Notes under the pieces: model-generated
What the model was told of the DNA's origin: nothing
The model's input: only the letters and a program-made list of their open reading frames with translations
The model's database searches: none
Translations under genes and position numbers: made by a program
Shown here: piece by piece, positions 49,815 through 60,739 of the stretch
Layout of the letters: each line of letters opens with the position of its first letter
Position numbering within the stretch: position 1 is the stretch's first letter
DNA from: Mytilus californianus
Lineage: Eukaryota; Mollusca; Bivalvia; Mytilida; Mytilidae
Direction of reading: 5' to 3'
Length of the DNA: 64,000 bases
NCBI RefSeq assembly: GCF_021869535.1
Contig: NW_026262668.1
Span: 73,119,558-73,183,557, forward strand

Positions 49815-51040
49815 TAACAAAATCTATTGTATACTAGTAGACTTAATATGACAACTCCCCATTTTTTGAAAATGACAGAAGTGAGTTTTGCTTCTCTACT
49901 GTAGTTGTTATAGGTTGAAGTAATCTATACTGGTACATTACCATCCTGCAATAACGCTAAAGAGACTACAATCTACAAATTACTAGTAGACAGTACCATC
50001 TCATTTTTCAATATCAAAGAACTTCAAATGTATAAAAGCGTGACAATCAAAATATACATGGTTTAATAACTTGATCTGCTTTAAAAGGAAAAAGGTAAGC
50101 AAGGGCACCACAAAATAATTGAACATCCTATCCCTATCAAAAATAAGTTAAATGACTGTTTATCTATTGCTTAATATTATTATCTTGACCTTCAACCTGT
50201 GGCTCCCAAATCTTGAGACCTTAGTTTTCAAATCTTGACAACCTACTAGCAAAGTTTTTACCTGAACATTTGACCTCTGCATGCATGAACTCTGACAATG
50301 AAATTATTTTGGGTAATCCTCTTTTAAGTTTTCCTGATATATAGTAAGTGAATTTTTAATTACCTATCAATTATATTGGTAATGTGCAGTTTCAAGTCCC
50401 TTTAGCTGCAGAAAAGTCAAAAGTAGAAAACATTGAAAGCAGTCCCATGAGAAATGTATTTTGAAAACAAATAATTACAAAACTAAATGCATTTGCAACA
50501 AAACTGATATTGTGTGTATGCAATTTCTAGTTGTACAAAAGGAAATGATTAGGCAATGGGGAAAAGCTTAACATTTAAGAGACATATACTTGTAAATAGT
50601 CCAGAATGTGATTGATTTCTGTGGTTACATTACAATTGTGATTTTTCTGATTGCTTTGCATTCATAATGAATTTTTCAATAGAGTGTAAGTTCTTATTCA
50701 TTGGAGTAATATAAATTTTCATGGCTAGACAAAATCCTGCTATTTCATAGATATTTCATGTCCAAGTCTACTAATAATGTATTTTTGTTTGGAGAAGTAC
50801 TACAGTTTAGTGGAACTTGTCTTAAGAGACAATCTGTTTTCATGGATACTATCTTTATAGGCTATTTCTGATTTTATCCTTATTTTGTTCATCTGTTATC
50901 ATCAGTTGAAAGAACTTGCAGGATGAACAAATTTTTCCAGACTTGAGAGTAATTAACACAATGATTAATGAATTTAGATTGACGTCAAAAACAGTTACTC
51001 TTTTTTTATTTTGACACTTACAATTTAAAATTTAGGTAGA
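49815..51040. other. no gene recognised
   Basis: AT-rich DNA with short frames only. No repeat shared with the rest of the window was seen. Confidence 0.4.
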
Positions 51041-51046
51041 ATAGAA

Positions 51047-51210
51047 TTGACAATGGAAACGGGGAATGTGTCAAAGAGACAACAACCTGACAAAAGAGCA
51101 GAAAACAGCCCAAGGCCAGCATTTGTCTTCAACGCAGCAAGAAAATCCTGCACCCAGAGGCCTTAAGCTGGCCCTTAAACAATAATGTATACTAGTTCAG
51201 CAAAATGGAT
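51047..51210 (+). repeat. interspersed repeat (AATGTGTCAAAGAGACAACAA)
   Basis: GACAATGGAAACGGGGAATG, GTGTCAAAGAGACAACAACC and GAGCAGAAAACAGCCC..CCAGAGGCC. I recognise this as a very common mussel repeat. Only one copy lies here. Confidence 0.5.
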
Positions 51211-51429
51211 GTCACACTAAACTCAAGATGTATTTTTTTCAAATTATATTTAAGGCCTTCCCATAGACAAAAGTTTCATAAAAAATGACTTTTTCTTTCT
51301 TAGGTGTTTTTAATGGATCATTTTCATGATTTTGGCTATATTTCAGATGTTTTGATAGTCTCTGTTAAATTTACTCACACTTTTTTTCTAGACTCTGGGT
51401 GATTTTTAAGCTGGACATATTGTATGTAC

Positions 51430-51550
51430 ATGTACACCGGTCTATTGCTGAAGACCTCATGTTTACCTCTAGATTCTACTGGTATCTTGTACATATGTGT
51501 TGTTGGTTGCTTTCTCATTGACATATACCCAACACCTCCTTTATTTATAT
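51430..51550 (+). repeat. interspersed repeat fragment (GTCTCATTG tail family)
   Basis: Contains ATGTTTACCTCTAGATTCTA and GTTGGTTGCTTTCTCATTGA, matching 12520-12610. Confidence 0.4.
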
Positions 51551-51587
51551 TGAACTTCAAAAAGTCAGTCAGGTTAACAAAAGTATA

Positions 51588-51755
51588 CACCTTATCGCTA
51601 TTCCCGCTTGACCCGAGAATCTGTCCCGCTCGAACTTTTGACGTCATACAACAATCACTTTTCCATTGTGGCGTCAGATGTTTTCTATTGTGACGTCAAA
51701 ATTTTACGGGAACTTGTGTGAAGTCCAGTAATGGCGGACAAATAGCGATAAGGTG
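51588..51755. mobile_element. 168-bp MITE with 15-bp perfect TIRs and TA duplication
   Basis: CACCTTATCGCTATT (51588-51602) and its exact inverse AATAGCGATAAGGTG (51741-51755), flanked by TA on both sides. This fits Tc1/mariner-type insertion. Two perfect TGACGTCA sites (51639-51646, 51691-51698), a GGCGTCA and an ATGGCGG lie inside. No coding capacity. Confidence 0.82.
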
Positions 51756-52429
51756 TATTCTAATGCCTGGTCTTATAGTAATATTTCAATAACATAAATT
51801 TACCTTATGTGCTGTAAGTCTTATTCTTTCCCTTTCATATTACTAACAGTTATCTGTTAATAGAAAAAAATACAATATATAACAACTATATAACAGTGTG
51901 CTTCTATAATTAAATCTTCTTAAGAAACAATGTCTTTCTTTCTTATGATGTAATTCGTCTTAAGGCCAACCCAATATGATAAACAGTCAGTTTCAAGGAT
52001 ATTAGTAACATGTTGTTTTTTTATTCCCTAAGTAATATTAATCCATTTATTCAATACATTTTACATGACATAATGTGGTATAATATTGGTTATTGTTGTA
52101 TTTATGGTATGTTAGATGAGACTTAGACAGCTGTAATAAATTTTCATAAAATTGTGAAAAGGGGATATATGGAGTAGGACAAAGCAAACATACATCATGA
52201 CTCATGAGTATTGTTAAAAGCTTTTTTGATTTTTATTGTGTTGTTGTGTTGCTGTCTGAATTGATGTATTATCACATCATGTATACAATCATTTCTTATT
52301 TATAAGTAAATAAATCATCTTCTCATTTTACTTATGTTGATCTGACAACTTCAATGGTCCTTTAACCATGTTTATTTATCATAACGAATTGCTAATTTAC
52401 AATGGATTTGGCTATTTTTTTTAGGTCCT

Positions 52430-52560
52430 TATGGTTATATAGATCTTCAATTGTTTCGGTTCTTATACATCCTTGGCTTTCAAACATTCGGCTTTGAGCG
52501 TTCTTGATGAAGGTAAATCCAGAAAAGTGCTTCTGGCGCATGAAATTTATAACTAGTTGT
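52430..52560 (+). repeat. interspersed repeat (AATCCAGAAAAG family)
   Basis: TCTTATACATCCTTGGCTTT, TTGAGCGTTCTTGATG and GGTAAATCCAGAAAAGTGC. A near-identical inverted copy is at 44935-45045. Confidence 0.55.
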
Positions 52561-53690
52561 TTTCATTTTTTTACAATGGCTAATATTAACACCAAAGATA
52601 TTCTGATGCTGCAATGCCTTTAAAAGGATACAAAAGATGCTACTGAGGGAAGAGCTAGTCTCTGTATGAACTTGTAATATGTTTTATCTATTCATCACAT
52701 GAAATGAGTAATAGGGAATAGACAAGCTTAAATTTAAGTTTCTTAGCATATACTGGTACCAAAAGACAAAGGATCATTTACAAAAACAGTTCACAAGAGT
52801 GCACATGCTGAAATGACTTGACTGCTTTACTGATCATGACTGTGATTTTTTCAGATTACCCTATTTATTATATACTTTGTTATACACAAAATAAAGCTGA
52901 AAATCCTTCATAACAATATCACTCGCACATAATGGAAACCACAAAAAATCTATCCCCATAATACATGAAATCAAATTTAGAGAAAACCACAGGCACTTGT
53001 CTCTGAATTCATGTTTAACCTCTTTACAAGGTATAATGTTGAAAAAATTCTAAGACAAGTGCCTGTGGAGGAAACCATGAAATTTAAACCCCATGAAAAT
53101 TAATGTTTCCACCTGTCATTAGTTTAATTTAATCCCATGATATTAAAATACAGGAAGCTATATATATGATGATAACATAATAGTTGGCAATACATGAGAA
53201 TACAAACAAGGAAACGAGATAGCAATCTTATACAAATAAAGTTTTACTGGATTTAACCTAATCTATTATTTATAGACTTATTAATAACAAACAGAAATAA
53301 CAATTTACATTATGCATGCGGGGAACGTTTCATGAACTTATTTTGGGTTGAAAAAATCTCTATGCAAAGTCTGTAACTGGTTGAAAATTGAGTTGATATA
53401 AGAACCTTACAAAACAGATCACAATTCATCTTTCATTTCGTATATTAAATGTTCCAAAACCAATCAAAGTCTTATACATGTACATGTATACATGCACTTG
53501 TACAAGGTACATTTCTATCAGAAGCAGCTCATGTGTAGAATGAGAACTGGTCAATAAGGATAAGTAAAAGATTTGGGTAGTATGCACAAACGAGAAAGCC
53601 CCCAACGACAAAAAAATAAACCCAAACAAACATTTGAGTCATCTACATGCCATCAATAATTACAGCTCTTTCAAACCCGGGGAAGGCACT
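52561..53690. other. no gene recognised
   Basis: AT-rich. An inverted pair around CACAGGCACTTGTCT (52990) and AGACAAGTGCCTGTGG (53053) makes a 90-bp fold. Otherwise nothing. Confidence 0.4.
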
Positions 53691-53697
53691 TTCAAAA

Positions 53698-53990
53698 TGC
53701 ACCACCTCGTTGGTCTCGTGGTGATGTGTTTGGCTCGAGTGCGGGAGGTCGTGGGTTAGAACCCTGGCCGGGTCACACTGAAGACTTTAAAATTGGTATA
53801 TGCTGCTTCTCCGCTAAGCACTCTGCATTAGGGAGTAAGAGCAAAGACTGGTCAGCTCAGAGTCAGAATAATTTAAGCAGCCATCCATCATCATCACCTA
53901 TCAAACATTTCAAGCTCAATATTGCCCAGGGCTAAACAATGATAACATTTGCTTATGCAGTGTTAAACAACTAATTATCAATCAATTAAC
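53698..53990 (+). mobile_element. tRNA-derived SINE
   Basis: The head resembles a tRNA: CCTCGTTGGTCTCGTGGTGA with A-box-like TGGTGATGTG and B-box-like GGTTAGAACCC (53754-53764). The non-tRNA body GCTGCTTCTCCGCTAAGCAC and GAGCAAAGACTGGTC follows. I recognise it as a widespread bivalve SINE. The B box is mutated from GGTTCGAAYCC, so this copy is probably silent. Confidence 0.75.
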
Positions 53991-55597
53991 CAACATTTTT
54001 ATTACAAATGGACGGAATCTTCAATCAATCATTCAATTAGACAGGAAATCTTCATACATGCCCATTAACTTTTCTACTACTTTATACAAATAATCAACAT
54101 TTTGACTATAATACAATGTACTAAAATATAACAATAAGAAATAAAAAAAAGTAAAGAAATAAGCTCTATATAATCATCATGTAGTACAGAAACATATTTC
54201 TATGCATGGCCTATACATTGTAAAAAAATCCCACACATATGTGAACTCTTGAATAACAAAGATAAAATAACTGACATACCATTACCCCAAGCAAAAACAC
54301 ATCCAAATGGACCATGGTAACTCCAGTTTATATATTCACCATTTTTATTAAGATCATCAAGACATTTAAATGTTGAATAATTGGGTTATTTCCTATTTAA
54401 TGGTCTGAAAGCTTACCTAACATTGATTGAGTTCTCAAGAATTTAAATTGAAGAATTCATCAGAGAAAATATATCTCTATATAAAAACATTTAAAGGTTT
54501 GACAAAATCACTTTATAATTATTTAGCAAGCTTAAGTAAATAATAATATAAGTTTCTGTTGTTGAACCCAGTCAGAATGACAACACAATTAAACATCTTT
54601 GTAACATTTTCAATATGAATGTGATGTCAACCATGGAATGACAAATATAGTTTTCTTTAGACTATCTACTTCATACAGCAAGTTATTGTTACAAACCATT
54701 AATGTTAAAGCCAAAATACAAATACATTACATTTTACTTAATTCTTTCTACTGGTGGTCCATATGAAGCTTACAAAAGCATTGTTTACATCAATCCTTTT
54801 ACGTCATTCAATCTTTTTATGTACAGCAAACATAAGTTAAGTCCCAAGTTAAAAACTGATAAATACCTATAGATGTATTGAAAATGTAATGTTGCTCTGT
54901 GTAAGTAACGTTCTAACTTTCTTTTTTTACGGATATCACTTGGAAATTATGAGTGGGTCAAAGACAATTGTAAAGTTTAGCCTGACAGACAGTTACAATG
55001 CTGAACTATGGGTATGCATGTGAACACAACATATCCCTTATAACTTATAACTAATTACATCACTTCAATCACAACATTTAAAACATTATTTTCTAAATGT
55101 GTATATTTTGTAATCATGGCAAAAGTTGAAAAATAATCAAAAATGTGTGGGTCTGTTTAGGTTCGAATACAGCTTCATATAATCTTGTTAAATGTTTCAG
55201 GGGTCAGATTTGCCAGCTTAGGAAACCAACAAGCAGCTTAGTCTAAAGTCAATCATATACATGTACTTGTAGATGGTTAGCAGCTTACTTACACGGACAA
55301 CCACACTGAGGACTGAACCCTACAGTTTAATCACACGAGAGGATAAAATGATCTATTATACAAGAAGATGTAATATCTGCTAGAAAAGGCATGTTCAGTC
55401 AAGAAAAATCTTTACAAAAATTGAAATACATGTATAATGATACTTTTGAATTGGGTATACATGTACATAATAGAAAAGAAAGGATATGGGATCATCCATC
55501 CATGACACAAAATCAGTATGTGCACACTGCACAGCAAAAGACACAAATAGCAAAGGAACAGACTAATACAGTGTGCCTTTTTCAAACATGAGCACAT
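53991..55597. other. no gene established
   Basis: AT-rich. One minus-strand segment at about 54280-54362 ends in a GTATGT donor and reads ...GPFGCVFAWGN; it is treated as a doubtful exon. Nothing else was recognised. Confidence 0.35.
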
Positions 55598-55740
55598 GGC
55601 AGGTACAATGTGTGGAGCTTACCATTCCGGAGCACCTGAGGTCATCCCTGATTTTTGGTGCAGTTTGTGTTGCTGTTTTTTTAGTTTTCTATGTGGTGTT
55701 TTGTTGACATTTTTTCATCATGAACATGATGTTATTTATT
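55598..55740 (+). mobile_element. 3' module of the RT element, second copy
   Basis: CATTCCGGAGCACCTGAGGT and TTTTTGGTGCAGTTTGTGTT match 4790-4880. No RT sequence precedes it, so it is a 5'-truncated insertion. Confidence 0.6.
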
Positions 55741-56374
55741 CTTCTTTGACTTATGATTTTTTATTGTTCACTTGGTTATCTTCTGCATCTTTTTTCTGGA
55801 AATCCCCTAAATCCATTATAGAAGTTTTTATTACTTTCAAGGGAAATTATTTTGTAAAAACTTTAATGCAATGTTACATTATCTATCTATTTGAATATAT
55901 ATAACAGTTGCGAAAAGGACTGTAATCAGCTAAATCAACAGGAATATCAAATCTAAAATTCAAAATGGTCTAGTGATAGCTAAATATGTGACTTTTCTAG
56001 TTGGAAAATATTGTAGGAAAATTAATTCTTGCTCAAAGAAATAGCTAGTTACAAAATTTTTCTTTAAAGTTATTTGAAATCAATAGAAATGAAAATGGTT
56101 TATAGGAAAAAGGGAACTTTGGCACTCAATGACAGTTATTCTAGCATACTTTTTCTTGAATTTTTAAACAATTTCTGAGAATTATTTAGAGCTAGACAAA
56201 TGGTATGGACAATTGTCTAACAAATAAGATTTTCCAGTAACCTCTAGATGTCTTATTATCATCAACTAATCACTTTAACATGATTAAAAATAAAATAAAA
56301 TGTTTCAATTAGCTCATCTATAAAATTATAATCATCATGTCAGATATGGATTTATATAAGAAGCAACAGATCTA

Positions 56375-56688
56375 AGATGGCAACCCATTTAGATCACAAC
56401 ACCTCATCTGTTAGTGACCCTTGAAGATCGGAGAAAAGCATCAAGACTTAATACAATGATGTACAAACTTACCAACGGGACGGTTAATGTTAATACAGAA
56501 AACACACTCACTCCACCAGACAGACTATCCCGTAACTAAAATATAAACAGTTTCCAAGTTCCTCGTGTAGAACAGAAGTGAGGAAAGAATCGTCCTATTC
56601 AAGAAGGGACTGGAACATACTACCACTTACCACCACCAGTGCAGGTAGTCTAGAATGTTTCAAGACTCACCTACATGAGACCATCTAG
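56375..56688 (+). pseudogene. C-terminal remnant of a LINE reverse transcriptase (CR1/Jockey type)
   Basis: Conceptual translation in two frames gives LEDRRKASRLNTMMYKLTNG, then after a stop and frameshift RRDWNILP and SLECFKTHLHETI followed by TAG. This order (a RR..SRL..MMYK block, then R.WN.LP and LE.FK..L) is typical of the extreme C-terminus of CR1/Jockey-clade non-LTR polymerases. The in-frame TAA at about 56536 and the frameshift show it is dead. Confidence 0.65.
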
Positions 56689-56689
56689 A

Positions 56690-57715
56690 CCAACGTTCAG
56701 GATGTTTTTAATCTCACTGTATATAGAATGTATAGCACAAATCTTCACATTATTTATCTAAAATATTTACATGCGGATCCACAAGTGGCAAAATAATCAG
56801 TTTATTAATGGTAGCTGCGTAATAGTAGAAGTAGAAGATTCAGTGTAACCGGTTTCAATTGAACTCTGAATAATTCTGTCCCTCCCCATAAACAATCTCT
56901 CCTACTTATGAGGTTGATGTGGCCATAGTAGATTAGAGGAATATAAGGACAGATTTATTGTGGTCAGTGTCAATCTACATAATACAACAATATCTTGATA
57001 CAAATGTACCGGTATATTACCTGAATAAAATTTGATCTACAAACTTGAATGTTTGGTCAATGGGTATTCAAAATTAAAGATGCATTTTGAACAGGTGTTT
57101 TTCCCTATAATTACATGAATTATAAGAAAAACTTTTTTTTTAAATCTGACAAAATGTTAAAAACTCCACTCACTTCTTCAAATCAATATTAACTTACCTG
57201 ATACTGACATATAACTATCCCTGTATATATTTTGTTCTTTTCTCAATGAAGGAAAAGAAGCCAGATCATATATATTTCTATGTTTTGTAATATTAAAAAT
57301 CAATAAATTATCACTTTTTATTGCAACTATGGAAATCATGTTATTTACGATAATAATATTGCCATAGTTCTGGTAAAATGTAAGAATTATGGATGTTATT
57401 TTGGCAGAAAAAAATGTAAAAATGTAAGGATATATTGTGTTAAATAACCTTTCACCACTCAAAAGAGGATCGTCATTTATAAAGTGTGAAAATTAGCATT
57501 GATTTACACCTGTTTAAATATATCGTGGAAATATTGATTTGCAACCAGAATAACACCTAACTGCTGTCAGGAATAGCTGAAACAAGCAACCTTTGATCCG
57601 ATAATAAATTAAAAACTATTTCACCCCTTCCCTTTTTCTAATACAAATATTTAATTAAAAGAGGAAAAATCATGACTTTTACTTATGTAAGACAGCTGCA
57701 GCAGTACAGAGATAC
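56690..57715. other. no gene recognised
   Basis: AT-rich, with a minus-strand open frame of 94 codons (57178-57462) that has no domain-like content. Confidence 0.4.
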
Positions 57716-57719
57716 TCAT

Positions 57720-59304
57720 AAAGGCTTGCTCACCTGGATTTTTGTACATCTTCACCAATGGCCACTTTCAAACATTATAGACTCTAAGAATATAATTCAT
57801 TGACCGAAATTCTTTATATTTGTTGATTTTTATATTGCTGATTATTTTGTTTACAGTTTTTCTCTACTATTCAACAGTTTTTGCCCAAAATAAAAAATAA
57901 AGAACTGCGCCATGAGTGCATGATACCCCGTCGCTTTTTCAAAGAATACAGTTCCATAACTCCTCAATGACATATCAGAAATTCATACAAAACTAAAGGG
58001 AGGTTATTTTAATAGATATAAACCAGTCATCAAAGTTTCATGAAACTGCTGAAAGCACTTTTCATTCATTGTCCAAAAACTGGAAAATCCCCCCTTTTTT
58101 ATGAATAAAATCCCATAACTTGAAAACGTAAAATCTAAAAGTTATAAAAATGGAAAGAGAGCTTACGTCAATAGATATAAACAATTCACAAAAGTTGCAT
58201 GAAAACTGCTCAAAGCATTTTTGAGTTATTGTCAGAAAACTGGAAAATCCCCCTTTTTAATGAATAAAACCCAATAACTCGGAAAAGTAAAATCTAAAAT
58301 TAATAAAAATTGAAAGGGAGCTCACGTCAATAGATATAAACAATTCACCAAAGTTTCAAGCAAATTGATTAAAGCGTTTTTGAGTTATTGTCCAACATGT
58401 TGATGTTGGACGGACGGACAACGGTTAATACCATAATACGTCCAGTAAACAGGCTTATAAAAATTACTCCTATAAGGAGTGAACTGACAATTTCAGTTTT
58501 GTGACTTATTTGAAGATATTGTCTTACTGATAATTTTTTCTGTTAAAAAGTTTCTCTTACTACAAGTTTTTGCCAAAATGCAAAAAATGGGTGGAAATCC
58601 CCATTTAAGTGCTGCATAACTCCTATATTGAGTTTACTGACAATTTCACCATGTTGATTTATAAAAAAAATCTCGGTTATCATTTTTCCTATATAAATTT
58701 ATCTCTATCTAGTATTCTACTAAAGGTTTCAAGATGATAGGCAAAATTCAAAAATAAATTCGTAAACATCACCATTTAAGTACAATGATCTTATATTAGA
58801 GTTGCCTGACAATTCAGCCATGTTGGCTTATTAGTAGATCTTGTCTTGCTGATCACTTTTGCTATTTGAAGTTAAATACTCTCTCTCTATTTTCAAGAAA
58901 ATAGGAAAACAATTCATTTAAGGATGATAACTCTTATAAGGAACCTTTGACAGTTTTGGTCTCAGTGTGGGTAGATCGCAACATTTTTGTTCATGTTAGA
59001 TTTTCTGTATTTATAACGGTTGACAAAAAAAAAACAATGTGTATTTTAACCCTATGCTCTATTTTTAGCCTTGGTGGCCATGTTGGTTGGCAGGCGGGTT
59101 CACCAGACACATGTTTTAAACAAGATACCCCAAGGATAATTGTGGCCAAGTTTGGTTCCATTTTGGCCAGTAGTTTCAGATGATGAGAAGATTTTTGGAA
59201 TAGATTTATCAGCAACAGACGAGGACGATAACCATGGACAACAGACAATAGACTCAAAGTGATGACAATAGCTCACACTGGCCCTTTGGGCCAGGTAAGC
59301 TAAA
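57720..59304 (+). mobile_element. H1 element with a nested H5 element
   Basis: GCTCACCTGG at 57728 (5' hairpin lost). The H1 body continues to about 57900 and resumes at 58463 with ATTACTCCTATAAGGAGTGA. The 3' end GGCCCTTTGGGCC, then AGGTAAGCTAAAA, is at 59280-59304. Another H1-like start (ACTAGAGGCTTTAAGTAGCC) follows directly at 59305 and fades out. Confidence 0.7.
57903..58462 (+). mobile_element. H5 element nested in H1
   Basis: 5' hairpin ACTGCGCC-ATG-AGTGCA and GATACCCCGTCGC. Three repeats follow, each with CCATAACT, GTAAAATCTAAA and CAATAGATATAAACAATTCA. A GGACGGACGG tract precedes the 3' end CCATAATACGTCC..GGCTTATAAAAA. It inserted into an A-run of H1. Confidence 0.7.
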
Positions 59305-59389
59305 ACTAGAGGCTTTAAGTAGCCTTAATTGCTTAAATTATATTTCACAATTATGCCATATTGATTTAGCAAGCATTTAAACTCTCAGA

Positions 59390-59700
59390 TTGGTACTTTG
59401 TGTCTTTTGTCTTGATGTTGTTTTTTTTTGGGTGCTTTTTTGCAATCAGAAAAGTCAAGCCATTTCCAACTGATTTTTGCAGTTTGTTTTTATTTTGTGC
59501 TTTTACATCACTGTCCAGGGTTAGGGGAGGGTTAAGCAGTCACAAACATGTTTAATCTTGTTACATTTTATATGTGCCTGTCCCCAGTCAGGAGCCTGTA
59601 ATTCAGTGGTTGTCAATGGTTGCTACCTGTGATATTTGTTTTTCTATCATTGTTTGTCTTAAATCAGGCTGTGGGTTTTATAGTTTGACTTATATCACAT
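59390..59700 (+). repeat. interspersed repeat, CCAGGGTTAGGGGAG family, second copy
   Basis: CTGTCCAGGGTTAGGGGAGG, CATGTTTAATCTTGTTACAT and GAGCCTGTAATTCAGTGGTT match 16460-16870 on the same strand. Confidence 0.6.
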
Positions 59701-60112
59701 TTTTTCATGTTAAAGCCGTTTAAAGTTAAAAAGTATGAGTTTTCTAGTTGAAGACCATACTTCGACCTAAATTTTGCGGTCATATAAAAATTATTTCTCA
59801 TTCTAATATGACATGCTTCTTTCGCTTTGTAAACAACACCGTGATAAAATTCTCGATATATCTATACTTAGCACAGACTCCAAGATGTACATAAAAATGG
59901 CTGTTAAAATATACCTCCCACGTAAATCCACATGTATCGTAACCTATGTGCAAACGCTATGTCGATTTCGCTGTGTTAAAAATTACAATTAAAAAACCCT
60001 ACAGAACCTTTATTCTTATTCTGAGGCATAACAAAAAGAACTAATGCATTAGAGATCGGAAAAATGTACAAAATCAAAATACATTAAAATTCCGCGAAAT
60101 TCCATGAATGTT

Positions 60113-60148
60113 TTTGGCGCATTAACGTCATTTCAAAACATGACGTCA
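60113..60148. promoter_or_regulatory. E2F-like and CRE motifs
   Basis: TTTGGCGC (60113-60120, E2F-like), an ACGTCA half site at 60125 and a perfect CRE TGACGTCA at 60141-60148. They lie 150-190 bp upstream of the ATG at 60301. The local CpG content is higher than in the surrounding DNA. The promoter role is inference. Confidence 0.35.
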
Positions 60149-60300
60149 TACGAATGAAAACGACAAAGCTGAAGGGTTTTCCATTGCTTTTACCTTCTAA
60201 ACTCGGAAAATATTGCATTAAAATAAAATTTTGAGGTAGGTGTTACTTTTTTTCTATTCTATTGCATTATTCGCACATTTACTGATTACAGCAAGTCAAC

Positions 60301-60372
60301 ATGGCGGCTCCTTGGTTACAAAATGTCAACAGTGAATTGGACGGTAGCTTACGAGAAAAAAATGTAAATTAA
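60301..60372 (+). CDS. possible first coding exon of an unidentified gene
   Basis: ATG at 60301 sits in CAACATGGCGGCTCC, a favourable start context that also resembles a YY1 site. The open frame reads MAAPWLQNVNSELDGSLREK and stops at 60370-60372. If real it would splice out earlier, at GGACG|gtagct (60343/60344) or AAAAT|gtaaat (60363/60364). An acceptor-like ACTGATTACAG lies just upstream (60280-60290). I do not recognise the protein and found no second exon before the window ends. It could also be part of a mobile element, since other MITEs here carry ATGGCGG and CRE motifs. Confidence 0.3.
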   Translation: MAAPWLQNVNSELDGSLREKNVN

Positions 60373-60574
60373 AAATGACAAATGTTGGGTTTGAGAATTA
60401 AAAGAATCAATCACATTTTTTCTAGCGGTTATTTAAGAAATGATTCATGCAAGCCACAGATTTATTCGATTTTTTTTACATTTATCTAACAGTGGGGAAA
60501 AAAGAACAGCCACACACATGGCATACCCACCCTCGCTTCAGTTTTTTAATGGCAGTATTTGTCCTACTAGAATC

Positions 60575-60738
60575 GAAATAATTCATGGAAGCCATAGATT
60601 TGTTGGAAATTTACACATGGCCTGGGCCGTGATATTCGTTAATTTTATCCCTCGCTAACGCTCAGGATAAAATTCGAATATCACGGCCCAGGCCATGTGT
60701 AAATTTCCAACAAATCTATGGCTTCCATGAATTATTTC
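60575..60738. repeat. 164-bp near-perfect hairpin (foldback element)
   Basis: The left arm (60575-60650) and right arm (60665-60738) are fully complementary except for a 2-nt bulge (TT at 60639-60640), around a 14-nt loop. The arms contain CATGGAAGCCATAGATTTG and CCTGGGCCGTGATATTCG. A looser direct copy of the left arm precedes it at 60436-60470. Confidence 0.85.
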
Positions 60739-60739
60739 T

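Noticed and set aside
48920-49851. Open frames of up to 158 codons in minisatellite C
   Set aside because: Same cause: a 42-bp period keeps frames open on both strands.
53698-53790. Functional tRNA gene
   Set aside because: A/B-box-like motifs are present, but there is no cloverleaf and a non-tRNA body follows, so it is a SINE.
57178-57462. 94-codon minus-strand open frame
   Set aside because: Low-complexity AT-rich composition, no domain-like content and no splice or start support.
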